Positions 1 through 8,439 of a DNA stretch of 64,000 nt are shown piece by piece. The notes under the pieces were generated by a model that saw only the letters and a list, made by a program, of their open reading frames with translations, did not search any database and was not told the DNA's origin. The stretch's first letter is position 1, and the number at the start of each line of letters is the position of its first letter. Source of the DNA: an uncultured Oscillospiraceae bacterium (lineage in GTDB: Bacteria; Bacillota; Clostridia; Oscillospirales; Oscillospiraceae); NCBI GenBank assembly GCA_949878425.1, contig CATLAL010000007.1, positions 43,866-107,865 of the forward strand, written 5' to 3'. Made by a program: the position numbers and the translations under genes.

Positions 1-833
1 TCTCCGTGCAGTCCCCGAACCGGGATTTCCTCCCGGGAGTGGAGGCAGGGCTTCAGACGCCCGTCCGCTGTCAGGCGGATGCGGTTGCACTGGGCGCAGA
101 AGCACCGGCTCAGGGGCCGGATGAGCCCCACCGTACCCGCCGCCCCCGGCTGCCGGTAGCGCTCCGCTATACCGCCGTCCTCCGGCAGGCGCTCCAGCCC
201 GGGCAGGCGCTCCAGCACCGCCTGGCAGGACAGATAGGCCTCTGGCCCAAAGCCTGGGGGTTCGCCCATGGGCATGAGCTCAATAAAGCGCACTTCTACT
301 GGCTCCTCCTGGGCCAGCGAGGCCAGGGCCGGGATCTCGCCGTCGTTGAAGCCGCCGATGAGCACGCAGTTGAGCTTCAGCGGCGTCAGCCCCGCCTCCC
401 TGGCCGCCCGGATGCCCGCCAGGGCCTCCTCCAGCCTGCCGCCTCGGGTGATGCGGCCATACTTCTCCGCGTCCAGGGTGTCCAGGCTGACGTTCACCCG
501 GTCCACCCCCGCCCCCTTCAGCTCCGCCGCCATCCGCGGCAGCAGCAGAGCGTTGGTGGTCAGAGTCAGCTCCTCCAGCCCCGGGAGGCGCCGCAGCTCG
601 CGGCACAGGGAGACCATCCCCCGCCTCACCAGCGGCTCGCCGCCGGTGAGGCGGATCTTCTTTATCCCCAGCCCTACCGCCTCCCGGGCAATCTCCCATA
701 TCTCCTCCAGGGAGAGGAGCCGGGTCCGCTTTTTCACGCCCTCCGGCGGCATGCAGTAGACACACCGCAGATTACATCGATCTGTCAGCGAGATGCGCAG
801 ATACGTGATCTCCCGTTCAAATGTGTCCTTCAC
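1..833 (-). CDS. moaA: GTP 3',8-cyclase MoaA (3' end cut by window)
   Basis: Radical-SAM enzyme that converts GTP to 3',8-cyclo-GTP, the first step of molybdenum cofactor synthesis. The translation starts at a GTG (831-833) preceded by AGGAGG. The SAM-cluster motif CNLRCVYC lies at residues 20-27 and the glycine-rich LTGGEPL follows. Near the left edge the second-cluster signature CAQCNRIRLTADGRLKPC is readable. About 277 codons are present, so roughly the last 40-50 residues are missing. It follows the moaC and mogA/moaE-like genes on the same strand, with a 65-bp gap, and probably belongs to the same operon. Confidence 0.95.
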   Translation of the reverse strand, partial: MKDTFEREITYLRISLTDRCNLRCVYCMPPEGVKKRTRLLSLEEIWEIAREAVGLGIKKIRLTGGEPLVRRGMVSLCRELRRLPGLEELTLTTNALLLPRMAAELKGAGVDRVNVSLDTLDAEKYGRITRGGRLEEALAGIRAAREAGLTPLKLNCVLIGGFNDGEIPALASLAQEEPVEVRFIELMPMGEPPGFGPEAYLSCQAVLERLPGLERLPEDGGIAERYRQPGAAGTVGLIRPLSRCFCAQCNRIRLTADGRLKPCLHSREEIPVRGLHG

Positions 834-898
834 GCGCTTCCTCCTCCCCTAAAGCCGCGCTCCGGAGACGCCGAATCCTCCCCGGATGGCCGGCTTTT

Positions 899-1789
899 TT
901 ATTCATACAGCTCCTGCTCGGCGACGCACTCGCTCTTGAGCTTTTCCACGAGAAATTCCAGAGCCCCGACCGTCCGCGGGCGGATGTCGCCGCCGACCAA
1001 AACCAGCATTATGTCGTCGCCCACCGCCAGCTCTCCCTCGGCCAGCCAGACCCGCACATAGTGGATCCCCGCCATCCGCCGGGTCTCGGCGATGGCGGCT
1101 TCCGTCTTATCCCGGTGGAAGTGAAAGCGCATTCCCCTCACCGGGGGAGCCTCCGCGCCACTTCGGACCGCGGCCCGGGCGGTCCCGCGGACGACGCCGT
1201 TGTGGGCAAGGTATACGCCGATTTTCCCCGCGTCCGGAGCTGCCTTGGCCTCCCGCAGCCAGCGCTCCAGGGAGGGCGCCTCCCCCTTCGCCGCCGGCTC
1301 GGCGCAGTCCGCCGAGCCGCTGGAGAGGAGCATTTCAACACCGTGGCCCAGGGCCTCCAGCACCGCCAGGAGATTCTCCCGGGCAGCCCGTTCGCTGCCT
1401 GGCAGATTGACAATCAGCGTCCGCCTCCGGATTCCCGCCGCGCTTCTGGACAGACACCCCCTGGGGGTGAGGCGCATGCTCTCCGCGCGCATGGCCTCCG
1501 GAATGCCCGGGGCCTCCCGCTCCACCACCGCCAGGGTGGCCTCCGGGGTTATGTCCCGGGGGGAGAAGCCCGTGCCCCCGGTGGTGAGGACCAGATTGAC
1601 CTGCCGCTCGTCCGCGCAGTCGATGAGCGCGGCCTGAATCCGCTCCCTGTCATCGGGGAGAATCCCGGTGTGGACCACCTCCCAGCCGTTCTCCTCTAAA
1701 ATTCTGCGGATGGCCGGACCGCTGGCGTCCGCCCGCTGGCCCCGGGAGCACCTGTCGCTGATGGTCAGCACTGCCGCCGTATGGCTCAT
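899..1789 (-). CDS. MogA/MoaB-type molybdopterin adenylyltransferase fused to a MoaE-like domain
   Basis: 296 residues. Residues 1 to about 165 are a MogA/MoaB domain (start MSHTAAVLTISDRCSRG, TTGGTG loop, then DITPEAT), which activates molybdopterin by adenylylation. The C-terminal ~110 residues resemble molybdopterin synthase large subunit MoaE: a GVVRGTAR strand, a helix, then GELAVGDDIMLVLVGG and a final helix. The MoaE part is divergent: the SAHR motif reads GGDIRP and the second active-site Lys region (FWKRE in E. coli) reads AEQELYE. The ATG overlaps the moaC stop (ATGA) and has a GAGGAG site, so translational coupling is likely. Whether the C-domain still transfers sulfur is uncertain. 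Confidence 0.85.
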   Translation of the reverse strand: MSHTAAVLTISDRCSRGQRADASGPAIRRILEENGWEVVHTGILPDDRERIQAALIDCADERQVNLVLTTGGTGFSPRDITPEATLAVVEREAPGIPEAMRAESMRLTPRGCLSRSAAGIRRRTLIVNLPGSERAARENLLAVLEALGHGVEMLLSSGSADCAEPAAKGEAPSLERWLREAKAAPDAGKIGVYLAHNGVVRGTARAAVRSGAEAPPVRGMRFHFHRDKTEAAIAETRRMAGIHYVRVWLAEGELAVGDDIMLVLVGGDIRPRTVGALEFLVEKLKSECVAEQELYE

Positions 1790-2271
1790 TCCCGCTCCTC
1801 CCTTCGAAACGCTCCGTGAACGCCGCCAGTCTTTTCCAGCAGCCGGATATCCGAGATCACAATGTCCCTCTGTACGGCCTTGCACATGTCGTAGATCGTG
1901 AGGGCCGCCGTGGCCGCGGCGGTCAGGGCCTCCATCTCCACACCGGTACGCCCCTCGCAGCGGACGAGGGCCCGAATCTCCACACAGCACCGCGTCTCAT
2001 CCAGCGTGAGGGCCAGCTCTGCGCCCTCGATCTGGATGGGGTGGCACATTGGGATGAGGTCCGGCGTCCGCTTGGCCCCCATGATGCCGGCCACCTGGGC
2101 GGCTGAGAGCACGTCGCCCTTTTTCATACCGCCATCCCGGATCAGAGCGAGCGTGGCCCGGCTCACAAATACCCGGGCCCCGGCCAGCGCCGTACGGCGG
2201 GTGGGAGCCTTCTCCCCTATGTCCACCATGCGGGCCTGGCCCCGCGCGTCAAAATGTGTAAAATCTCCCAT
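1786..2271 (-). CDS. moaC: Cyclic pyranopterin monophosphate synthase MoaC
   Basis: 161 residues, the usual MoaC length. It converts 3',8-cyclo-GTP to cPMP, the step after MoaA. Conserved stretches are visible: KKGDVLSAAQVAGIMGAKRT, then DLIPMCHP, and TGVEMEALTAAATAAL with YDMCKA. The chosen ATG (2269-2271) follows a GAGAGGGAGAACG site; the frame is open further upstream but that part is not family-like. It is first in the moaC - mogA/moaE-like - moaA operon. Confidence 0.95.
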   Translation of the reverse strand: MGDFTHFDARGQARMVDIGEKAPTRRTALAGARVFVSRATLALIRDGGMKKGDVLSAAQVAGIMGAKRTPDLIPMCHPIQIEGAELALTLDETRCCVEIRALVRCEGRTGVEMEALTAAATAALTIYDMCKAVQRDIVISDIRLLEKTGGVHGAFRREERE

Positions 2272-2305
2272 CGTTCTCCCTCTCTGCGGGGATTCTCCCC
2301 GGTCC

Positions 2306-2314
2306 ATTATACCA
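2306..2314 (-). promoter_or_regulatory. Extended -10 promoter of the moa operon
   Basis: On the minus strand TGGTATAAT is a perfect extended -10, 35 bp upstream of the moaC start. No good -35 hexamer is seen at 17 bp, which fits an extended -10 promoter. A perfect inverted repeat (2318-2359) lies immediately upstream and covers the -35 region. Confidence 0.7.
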
Positions 2315-2317
2315 AAA

Positions 2318-2359
2318 TACGCTCCTTTTCGTGACTTGCGCCAATCGAAAAGGAGCGTA
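2318..2359. promoter_or_regulatory. Perfect 14-bp inverted repeat between gap and moaC
   Basis: Arms TACGCTCCTTTTCG (2318-2331) and its exact complement (2346-2359) flank a 14-base loop. Read on the minus strand the hairpin is followed by TTTTGG, so it could end the gap transcript. Because it abuts the moa -10, it could also be an operator. The sequence does not decide between the two. Confidence 0.55.
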
Positions 2360-2489
2360 CTTTCCTGCAAAATGTGGGGTGCGCCGGGCGGCGGCTAGGA
2401 CGGCGTTACGTTCCCGCCGGACACGGTCCGCATCCGCCGGCGCGGTGCTTCAAGCCGAACAGCCGCAGATTTTGCACAAATCCAGGGGA

Positions 2490-3536
<1,047 letters not shown>

Positions 3537-3551
3537 CTAAATGGCATTCTT

Positions 3552-3566
3552 GGTGTATTATACACC
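3552..3566 (-). promoter_or_regulatory. gap promoter with palindromic -10 (operator candidate)
   Basis: GGTGTATTATACACC is a 7+1+7 palindrome. On the minus strand it contains TATAAT, about 50 bp before the gap start. A weak -35 (TTTTCA) lies 17 bp upstream. A palindrome centred on the -10 is typical of a repressor site; the repressor is not identifiable here. Confidence 0.55.
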
Positions 3567-3623
3567 TGATTTTACCAAATGAAAAGTGTTTTTTGTAGAT
3601 TTTTTCACAGTCAAAAAAATTTC

Positions 3624-3652
3624 TTGTAATTTCGACAAAATTTTGATATGAT
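3624..3652 (+). promoter_or_regulatory. Promoter of the kinase-like/mnmA pair
   Basis: TTGTAA (3624-3629), a 17-bp spacer, then TATGAT (3647-3652), in the A/T-rich divergent region between gap and the 3754 gene. A short dyad GATGAATCATC overlaps and follows the -10. Confidence 0.6.
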
Positions 3653-3753
3653 GAATCATCAATTATTGGAAAAATGCCGTGAAACAGCCCTGGCGTAAAT
3701 TACCAAGCATTTTTTTATGCCAGTGCGCAGACTACGGAATGGGAGGTGCCGCC

Positions 3754-4578
3754 ATGTCAGAAAATACGGACAAGAGGGACGGGGAGCTGGAGGGCGTTTT
3801 GCAGCAGGTCGCCGGTCAGCTGAGGGCGTCCCTGGGCAACATCCACCGGGCCCTGGACAAGCTGGCCCCCCCGGACCGGCGGGACGCGGACCCGGAGACG
3901 GACCGCAGCGCGGCCCTGCTCTGCCAGAGCTACTACCGCATCCTGCGCCTGGCCGACAACCTGTCCGACGCGGTGGACCTGGACGCGCCCAGCGAGGCGC
4001 GCCTCTCCAACGGCGATATCGTGGGCCTGTGCCGGGAGGTGATAGAGCGGGCGGAGCAGCCGGGGGAGCTTTTGGGCCTGCGCGTGGACTTCCGGTGCGG
4101 TAAACGGAGCCACATGATTGAGATGGACAGCGCCCGTCTGGAGCGCCTGCTGCTGAACCTGCTGTCCAACGCGTTCAAATTCACCCCCAGGGGCGGCCTT
4201 GTGAGCCTGGAGGTGCGCATAGATCCCCAAAACGTGGTGCTGTCTCTGAGCGACACGGGCTGCGGCATCCCGCCGGAGCGGCTGGAGACGGTATTTGACC
4301 GCTACCAGTTTACCCAGCGGCTGGACCCGCCCCCCCACGGCCTGGGCCTGGGGCTTCCTATCTGCCGGCGCATTGCCAGAGAGCACGGCGGAAGCCTGCT
4401 GCTGACCTCCCGGGAGGGGGAGGGGACCACGGTTACGGTGTCCCTGCCCAACCGGCGCTCCGCCGGCGCGGTGATGCACGCCTACGTGGTGGAGCTGGGC
4501 GGCGGCTACAACCGGACTCTGGTGGAGCTCTCGGACGCTTTGCCCAGGCAGGCGTTCGCCCAGAAATTTTTGGATTGA
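3754..4578 (+). CDS. Histidine-kinase-like ATPase protein with a degenerate H-box
   Basis: 274 residues, apparently cytoplasmic, with no membrane segment. The C-terminal half is a GHKL/HATPase_c domain: N-box LLLNLLSNAFKFTP, G1 box LSDTGCGIPPERLETVF, G2 box GLGLGLPICRRIAREHGG. Residues 19-30 (VAGQLRASLGNI) align with the usual H-box VSHELRTPLTSI, but the phospho-acceptor His is Gly21. It may bind ATP without autophosphorylating. The start at 3754 follows GGGAGGTGCC; an in-frame ATG at 3739 is possible. mnmA begins 24 bp downstream, so the two are probably co-transcribed. No response regulator is adjacent. Confidence 0.8.
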   Translation: MSENTDKRDGELEGVLQQVAGQLRASLGNIHRALDKLAPPDRRDADPETDRSAALLCQSYYRILRLADNLSDAVDLDAPSEARLSNGDIVGLCREVIERAEQPGELLGLRVDFRCGKRSHMIEMDSARLERLLLNLLSNAFKFTPRGGLVSLEVRIDPQNVVLSLSDTGCGIPPERLETVFDRYQFTQRLDPPPHGLGLGLPICRRIAREHGGSLLLTSREGEGTTVTVSLPNRRSAGAVMHAYVVELGGGYNRTLVELSDALPRQAFAQKFLD

Positions 4579-4602
4579 CGGCGGCGGGCCGGGGGAGAGA
4601 TC

Positions 4603-5661
4603 ATGGGAAAGAAACGGGTTCTGATCGGCATGAGCGGCGGCGTGGACAGCGCCGCCGCCGCCGCGCTGCTGCTGGAGGCGGGCTACGAGGCCGTGGGGTG
4701 CACCCTGCGGCTCTACGACGGCGACGAGCCGGGCCGCTGCTGCTCCCTGGAGGAGGTGGAGGACGCCCGCGCCGCCGCCCACAGGCTAGGGATCGATTTC
4801 TACGTATTCAACTTTACGGACCTCTTCCGCCGGGAGGTGATGGACCCCTTTGCGGCGGACTACCGCCGGGGACGCACGCCGAACCCCTGCGTCCAGTGCA
4901 ACAGGCGGGTGAAGTTCGACGCGCTGCTGCGCCGGGCGGACGAGCTGGACATCGACTACATTGCCACCGGCCACTACGCCCGGGTGGACCGGGCGGGGGA
5001 CCGCTGGCGGCTGCTGCGGGGGCTGGACCGGCGGAAGGACCAGAGCTATGTGCTCTACCCTCTGACCCAGCGCCAGCTGAGCCGGCTGCTGCTGCCGGTG
5101 GGGCGCTATGAAAAAGCGGCTGTCCGGGCCCTGGCGGCGGAGCGGGAACTGCTCAACGCCGCCAAGCCGGACAGCCAGGATATCTGCTTTGTGCCGGACG
5201 GGGACTACCCCGCCTTCCTCCGCCGCTGGGACGGCACGGAGAGCGCCCCCGGGGACTTTGTGGACGCCGCCGGGAACGTGCTGGGCCGGCACCTGGGGCT
5301 GGAGCGCTACACCACCGGCCAGCGGCGGGGACTGGGCGTCAGCGCGGACCGGCCCCTCTACGTGGTATCCAAGGATCTGGCGGCCAACCGGGTGGTGCTG
5401 GGGGACGAGGAGGACCTCTACAGCCGCACCGTCTGGGCGGAGGACTTCCACTGGGTCTCCCTGGCGCCGGGGCCCATGGCGGTGACGGCCAAGACCCGCT
5501 ACAGCCAGACCGAGGCAGCCGCCTGGCTCTACCCGGAGGCGGACGGCCTGGTGCGGGCGGTCTTTGACCAGCCCCAGCGGGCCGTCACCCCCGGGCAGTC
5601 CCTGGTGGCCTACGTTGGCGACGTTTTGGCTGGAGGAGGCGTCATCTGCCGGGCGGAGTAG
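4603..5661 (+). CDS. mnmA: tRNA-specific 2-thiouridylase MnmA
   Basis: 352 residues. Installs the 2-thio group on wobble uridine-34 of tRNA Lys, Glu and Gln, using ATP and a persulfide sulfur donor. The PP-loop SGGVDS is at residues 11-16. The catalytic cysteines are visible as Cys96 (NPCVQCN) and Cys195 (DSQDICF). Length and motif spacing are normal. A GGGGAGAG site precedes the ATG. It ends 5 bp from the convergent NifX-like gene with no terminator between them. mnmE, a partner in the same wobble-base pathway, lies about 7 kb away. Confidence 0.97.
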   Translation: MGKKRVLIGMSGGVDSAAAAALLLEAGYEAVGCTLRLYDGDEPGRCCSLEEVEDARAAAHRLGIDFYVFNFTDLFRREVMDPFAADYRRGRTPNPCVQCNRRVKFDALLRRADELDIDYIATGHYARVDRAGDRWRLLRGLDRRKDQSYVLYPLTQRQLSRLLLPVGRYEKAAVRALAAERELLNAAKPDSQDICFVPDGDYPAFLRRWDGTESAPGDFVDAAGNVLGRHLGLERYTTGQRRGLGVSADRPLYVVSKDLAANRVVLGDEEDLYSRTVWAEDFHWVSLAPGPMAVTAKTRYSQTEAAAWLYPEADGLVRAVFDQPQRAVTPGQSLVAYVGDVLAGGGVICRAE

Positions 5662-5666
5662 GGGCC

Positions 5667-6089
5667 TCAGCCGCCGCAGTGTCCGCCCTCCCCGCCGCAG
5701 CCGTGCTCTCCGCACTGGCCCTGGCGGTGGCCGCAGTCGTGACCGTGGTCATGGTCGTGGTGGCCGCAGGTGGCGTCCTCCCGGTAGGCGAGGCTCCCGG
5801 CCAGAAAGGCCCGCACCGCCTCGTCCGCGTCTCCGGCGACGCCGCCGCAGACCTGGATGCCCGCCTCCGCCAGGGCGGTCTGGGCCCCGGGCCCGATGCC
5901 GCCGCAGATGAGGACGTCCACCCCCAGGCCGGAGAGGAACCCGGCCAGGGCGCCGTGGCCGCTGCCGTTGGTGGGCTCCACCCGGGCTTCCCGGACCTGG
6001 CCGTCCGCCGCGTCGTAGAGCTTGAATTGCTCCGTGTGTCCAAAGTGCTGGAAGATACTTCCATTTTCATAGGTGACCGCGATTCTCAT
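5667..6089 (-). CDS. NifX/NifB-family (dinitrogenase iron-molybdenum cofactor type) protein with His/Cys tail
   Basis: 140 residues. Residues 1 to ~105 match the Nitro_FeMo-Co fold (MRIAVTYENGSIFQHFGHTEQF; VDVLICGGIGPGAQTAL). The last ~32 residues are almost all His, Cys, Gly and Asp (for example CGHHDHDHGHDCGH), an obvious metal-binding tail. In anaerobes without nitrogenase such proteins are usually small metal-cluster binding proteins of unknown role; no nif gene is present here. The ATG has an AAGGGAG site. Confidence 0.85.
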   Translation of the reverse strand: MRIAVTYENGSIFQHFGHTEQFKLYDAADGQVREARVEPTNGSGHGALAGFLSGLGVDVLICGGIGPGAQTALAEAGIQVCGGVAGDADEAVRAFLAGSLAYREDATCGHHDHDHGHDCGHRQGQCGEHGCGGEGGHCGG

Positions 6090-6154
6090 GTTTCATACTC
6101 CCTTCTGCGCGTCCGCCCCCTGGTACAGAGGGCGCTGCCATGTTGTCCGAAGCC

Positions 6155-6183
6155 ACTATACCCCTCCCCGGAGGGAAAGTCAA
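6155..6183 (-). promoter_or_regulatory. Promoter of the NifX-like gene
   Basis: Minus strand: TTGACT (6178-6183), 17-bp spacer, TATAGT (6155-6160), ending 65 bp before the start codon. The spacer contains a CTCCGGGGAG dyad. Confidence 0.65.
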
Positions 6184-6205
6184 GGGAGGGGGCGGTGGTT
6201 TCTTC

Positions 6206-6268
6206 GCCGCAAATGCCTATCTGCCCGGCAGCACCGGGCGGACCCCCGGTGCTGGGGGGGATAGGCAC
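6206..6268. repeat. GC-rich hairpins of the GCCTATCTG repeat type
   Basis: The stretch reads GCCTATCTGCCCGGC, then a CACCGGG/CCCGGTG hairpin, then GGGGATAGGC. The two GCCTATC/GATAGGC ends are complementary and enclose the inner hairpin. Related ends recur at 14370-14905, 31128-31150 and 57957-57979. With the flanking promoters this accounts for most of the 6090-6483 gap. Confidence 0.45.
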
Positions 6269-6323
6269 TCCCCTGAAAAAACTGAAATCCAGCAATCCTA
6301 AACAAATCCTAAAAAGATACCCC

Positions 6324-6352
6324 TTGTAATATACCGGCAAAACCTGTATAAT
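6324..6352 (+). promoter_or_regulatory. Promoter of the LTA-synthase-like gene
   Basis: TTGTAA (6324-6329), 17-bp spacer, TATAAT (6347-6352). A two-hairpin repeat (6382-6449) lies within the predicted leader, before the start codon. Confidence 0.75.
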
Positions 6353-6381
6353 GCAGGAATTAAAGGGCCGGACACGCCGAA

Positions 6382-6449
6382 GAAAGGCGTCAGCCTTTCG
6401 ATCAAAGTTCTTTTTGATACGTTTTCTTTCAAGAAAACGTATGTATGCC
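6382..6449 (+). repeat. Two-hairpin dispersed element, copy A
   Basis: Stem I is GAAAGGC/GCCTTTC with loop GTCA. The linker contains CAAAGTTCTTTTTG. Stem II is ATACGTTTTCTT and its perfect complement (6417-6428, 6431-6442). The copy ends GTATGCC (6443-6449). It sits in the leader of the sulfatase-like gene, with the GTATGCC end towards the gene. Confidence 0.8.
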
Positions 6450-6483
6450 CCAAAAATGTATACCTAAAAACGAGGGTGATTGT

Positions 6484-8337
6484 TTGAACGCTTTTTGGAA
6501 CCGGATCTTTCTTTTCCGCCGGGAGCCGGAGGCTGCGTGGCCCCGCTGGAAGCGGGTGGTATACGCGGCCTACCGCCCGGCGCTGCTGGCTCTAGCGGGG
6601 CTGTGCATGGGGCTGGCGCTGCTGGTGCTGGCCATCGGCCCCTACTCCAAGGAGGTGCTGGTGGGCTACCTCCTCCACTGGGAGACCCTGGTGCTCAACA
6701 CGGTCCCGGTGGCTCTGCTGTGCCTGCTCTTCTACGGCGCTACCGGCAGGGCCTGGTCCGCTTTCCTCTGGGGAGGCGGCATCTCCTTCGGCTTCAGCCT
6801 GGGGAACTACTACAAGCTCCAGTTTCGGGACGATCCCCTCTACTTTGAGGACATGCTCATCCTCCGGGAGGCCAAGGCCATGGCCGGCGGCGGGCACTAC
6901 AGCCTGTTTGTGGACGGCCAGATCCTGGTGGCTTTCTTCTGCCTGCTGCTGGGGGGGGCGCTCCTCTTCTTCCTGGCCCCGGGGAAAAGCCGGTCCTGGA
7001 AATTGCGCCTACCCATCTCCCTGGCCGTCGCCGCTCTGGCGGCGGCCCTCTCCCCGGTGTACCTGGATACGGCCCTCTACAGCGGCGTGAACAACTTCGA
7101 CCGCCTCAACCAATGGAGCGCCACCCAGAACTATATCTCCCACGGCTTCCTCTACCCCTTCTTCCACAGTATCACCGACTTCGTGGAGACGCCGCCGGAG
7201 GGCTACACCAAGGCCAAGGGGGAGGAACTCCTGTCCGCCTATGAGGACGCGGACATCCCGGCGGACCGGCGCGTCCATATCATTGCCATCATGCGGGAGG
7301 CCTATGCGGACTTCTCCCGGTACGGCATCGAGGGCCTGGACGCATCCTGCTACGACGCCTACCACGCCCTGGAGGCGGAGAGCTACACCGGCGACCTGGT
7401 GACCAACATCTTCGCAGGCGGCACCGTGGACACGGAGCGCTGCTTCCTTACCGGAAACTTCCAGCTGAAAAATTTCCGCGGAAATGCCAACTCCTACCTC
7501 TGGTACCTGCGCCGGCAGGGCTACACCGTGGAGGGCAGCCACCCCTACTACCAGTGGTTCTACAACCGGCAGAACATCAACGGCTACCTGGGCTTTGAGC
7601 GCTACCGCTTCCTGGAGGGGGACTATGAGCGCTTCACCGACAGCTACCTGCCGGAGGACTCCATCCTGTACCCGGAGATCTACCGGGACTTTGACGCCAA
7701 CCGCTCCACCGGCAAGCCCTACTTCTCCTTCTCGGTGAACGTCCAGAGCCACGGCCCCTACAGTACCTCCAGCTACGGCGGCAGCACCGTCTACCTGGCC
7801 GGGGATTACACCGACGCCTGCAAAAACGCCATGAACAACTACATGTCCGCCATCATCAATGGGGACGCGGAGCTGATGAAACTGGTGGAGAGCCTCCGCG
7901 CGGACCCGGACCCCGTGGTTCTCGTCACCTTCGGGGACCATCTGCCCTGGATGGGGGACGGCAATGTCTTTTACCAGGAGATGGGAATGGACATCGACCC
8001 CGGCACGGAGTCCGGCTTCTACAACCACTACACCACCCGCTACCTCATCTGGGCCAACGACGCGGCCAGGGAGCTCCTGGGCCGGGACGTCGTTGGGGAG
8101 GGCCCCGCCATCTCCCCCTGCTATCTCATGAACCTGGTCTTTGAGCAGCTGGGCTGGCAGGGCCCGGCCTTCCTCCAGGCCATGGAGGACCTGCGGCAGG
8201 TGTTCCCCGTGGTCACCACCACGGGCCGCTACGTGGTGGACGGCGCCCTCACGGACGCGGTCCCGCCGGAGCGGTGGGAGCTCTATGAGCGCTTCCTGTA
8301 CCTCCAGCAGTACTGGCGCAGCGAATTTCTCTATTAA
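6484..8337 (+). CDS. LTA-synthase-family sulfatase-fold membrane protein
   Basis: 617 residues from a TTG at 6484 with a GAGGGTG site; an in-frame ATG at 6445 lies inside the repeat and has no ribosome site. The N-terminal ~190 residues hold about five hydrophobic helices. The extracytoplasmic C-domain is alkaline-phosphatase/sulfatase-like: GGTVDTERCFLTG carries the likely catalytic Thr, and FGDHLPWMG gives the metal-binding Asp-His. This family transfers glycerol-phosphate or other phospho-alcohols from lipids to surface polymers. The acceptor cannot be told. A GT4 enzyme that may make glycolipid anchors lies 1.1 kb downstream on the other strand. Confidence 0.85.
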   Translation: MNAFWNRIFLFRREPEAAWPRWKRVVYAAYRPALLALAGLCMGLALLVLAIGPYSKEVLVGYLLHWETLVLNTVPVALLCLLFYGATGRAWSAFLWGGGISFGFSLGNYYKLQFRDDPLYFEDMLILREAKAMAGGGHYSLFVDGQILVAFFCLLLGGALLFFLAPGKSRSWKLRLPISLAVAALAAALSPVYLDTALYSGVNNFDRLNQWSATQNYISHGFLYPFFHSITDFVETPPEGYTKAKGEELLSAYEDADIPADRRVHIIAIMREAYADFSRYGIEGLDASCYDAYHALEAESYTGDLVTNIFAGGTVDTERCFLTGNFQLKNFRGNANSYLWYLRRQGYTVEGSHPYYQWFYNRQNINGYLGFERYRFLEGDYERFTDSYLPEDSILYPEIYRDFDANRSTGKPYFSFSVNVQSHGPYSTSSYGGSTVYLAGDYTDACKNAMNNYMSAIINGDAELMKLVESLRADPDPVVLVTFGDHLPWMGDGNVFYQEMGMDIDPGTESGFYNHYTTRYLIWANDAARELLGRDVVGEGPAISPCYLMNLVFEQLGWQGPAFLQAMEDLRQVFPVVTTTGRYVVDGALTDAVPPERWELYERFLYLQQYWRSEFLY

Positions 8338-8366
8338 TACCAGCAACCGTTTGGTTAAAATGACAA

Positions 8367-8433
8367 GCAAAGCGACAGCTTTGCGACAAAAATTCTTTTT
8401 GATACGTTTTCTTTCAAGAAAAAGTATGGGAGG
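8367..8433 (+). repeat. Two-hairpin dispersed element, copy B
   Basis: Stem I is GCAAAGC/GCTTTGC (8367-8373, 8378-8384). The linker contains CAAAAATTCTTTTTG. Stem II runs 8402-8427 with one mismatch. The usual GTATGCC end is changed to GTATGGGAGGC, which doubles as the ribosome site of the next gene. Confidence 0.75.
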
Positions 8434-8439
8434 CAAACC

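Noticed and set aside
5667..6089. Nitrogen-fixation locus suggested by the NifX-like protein
   Set aside because: No nifHDK, nifB or nifE/N is present; this family is common in anaerobes that do not fix nitrogen.
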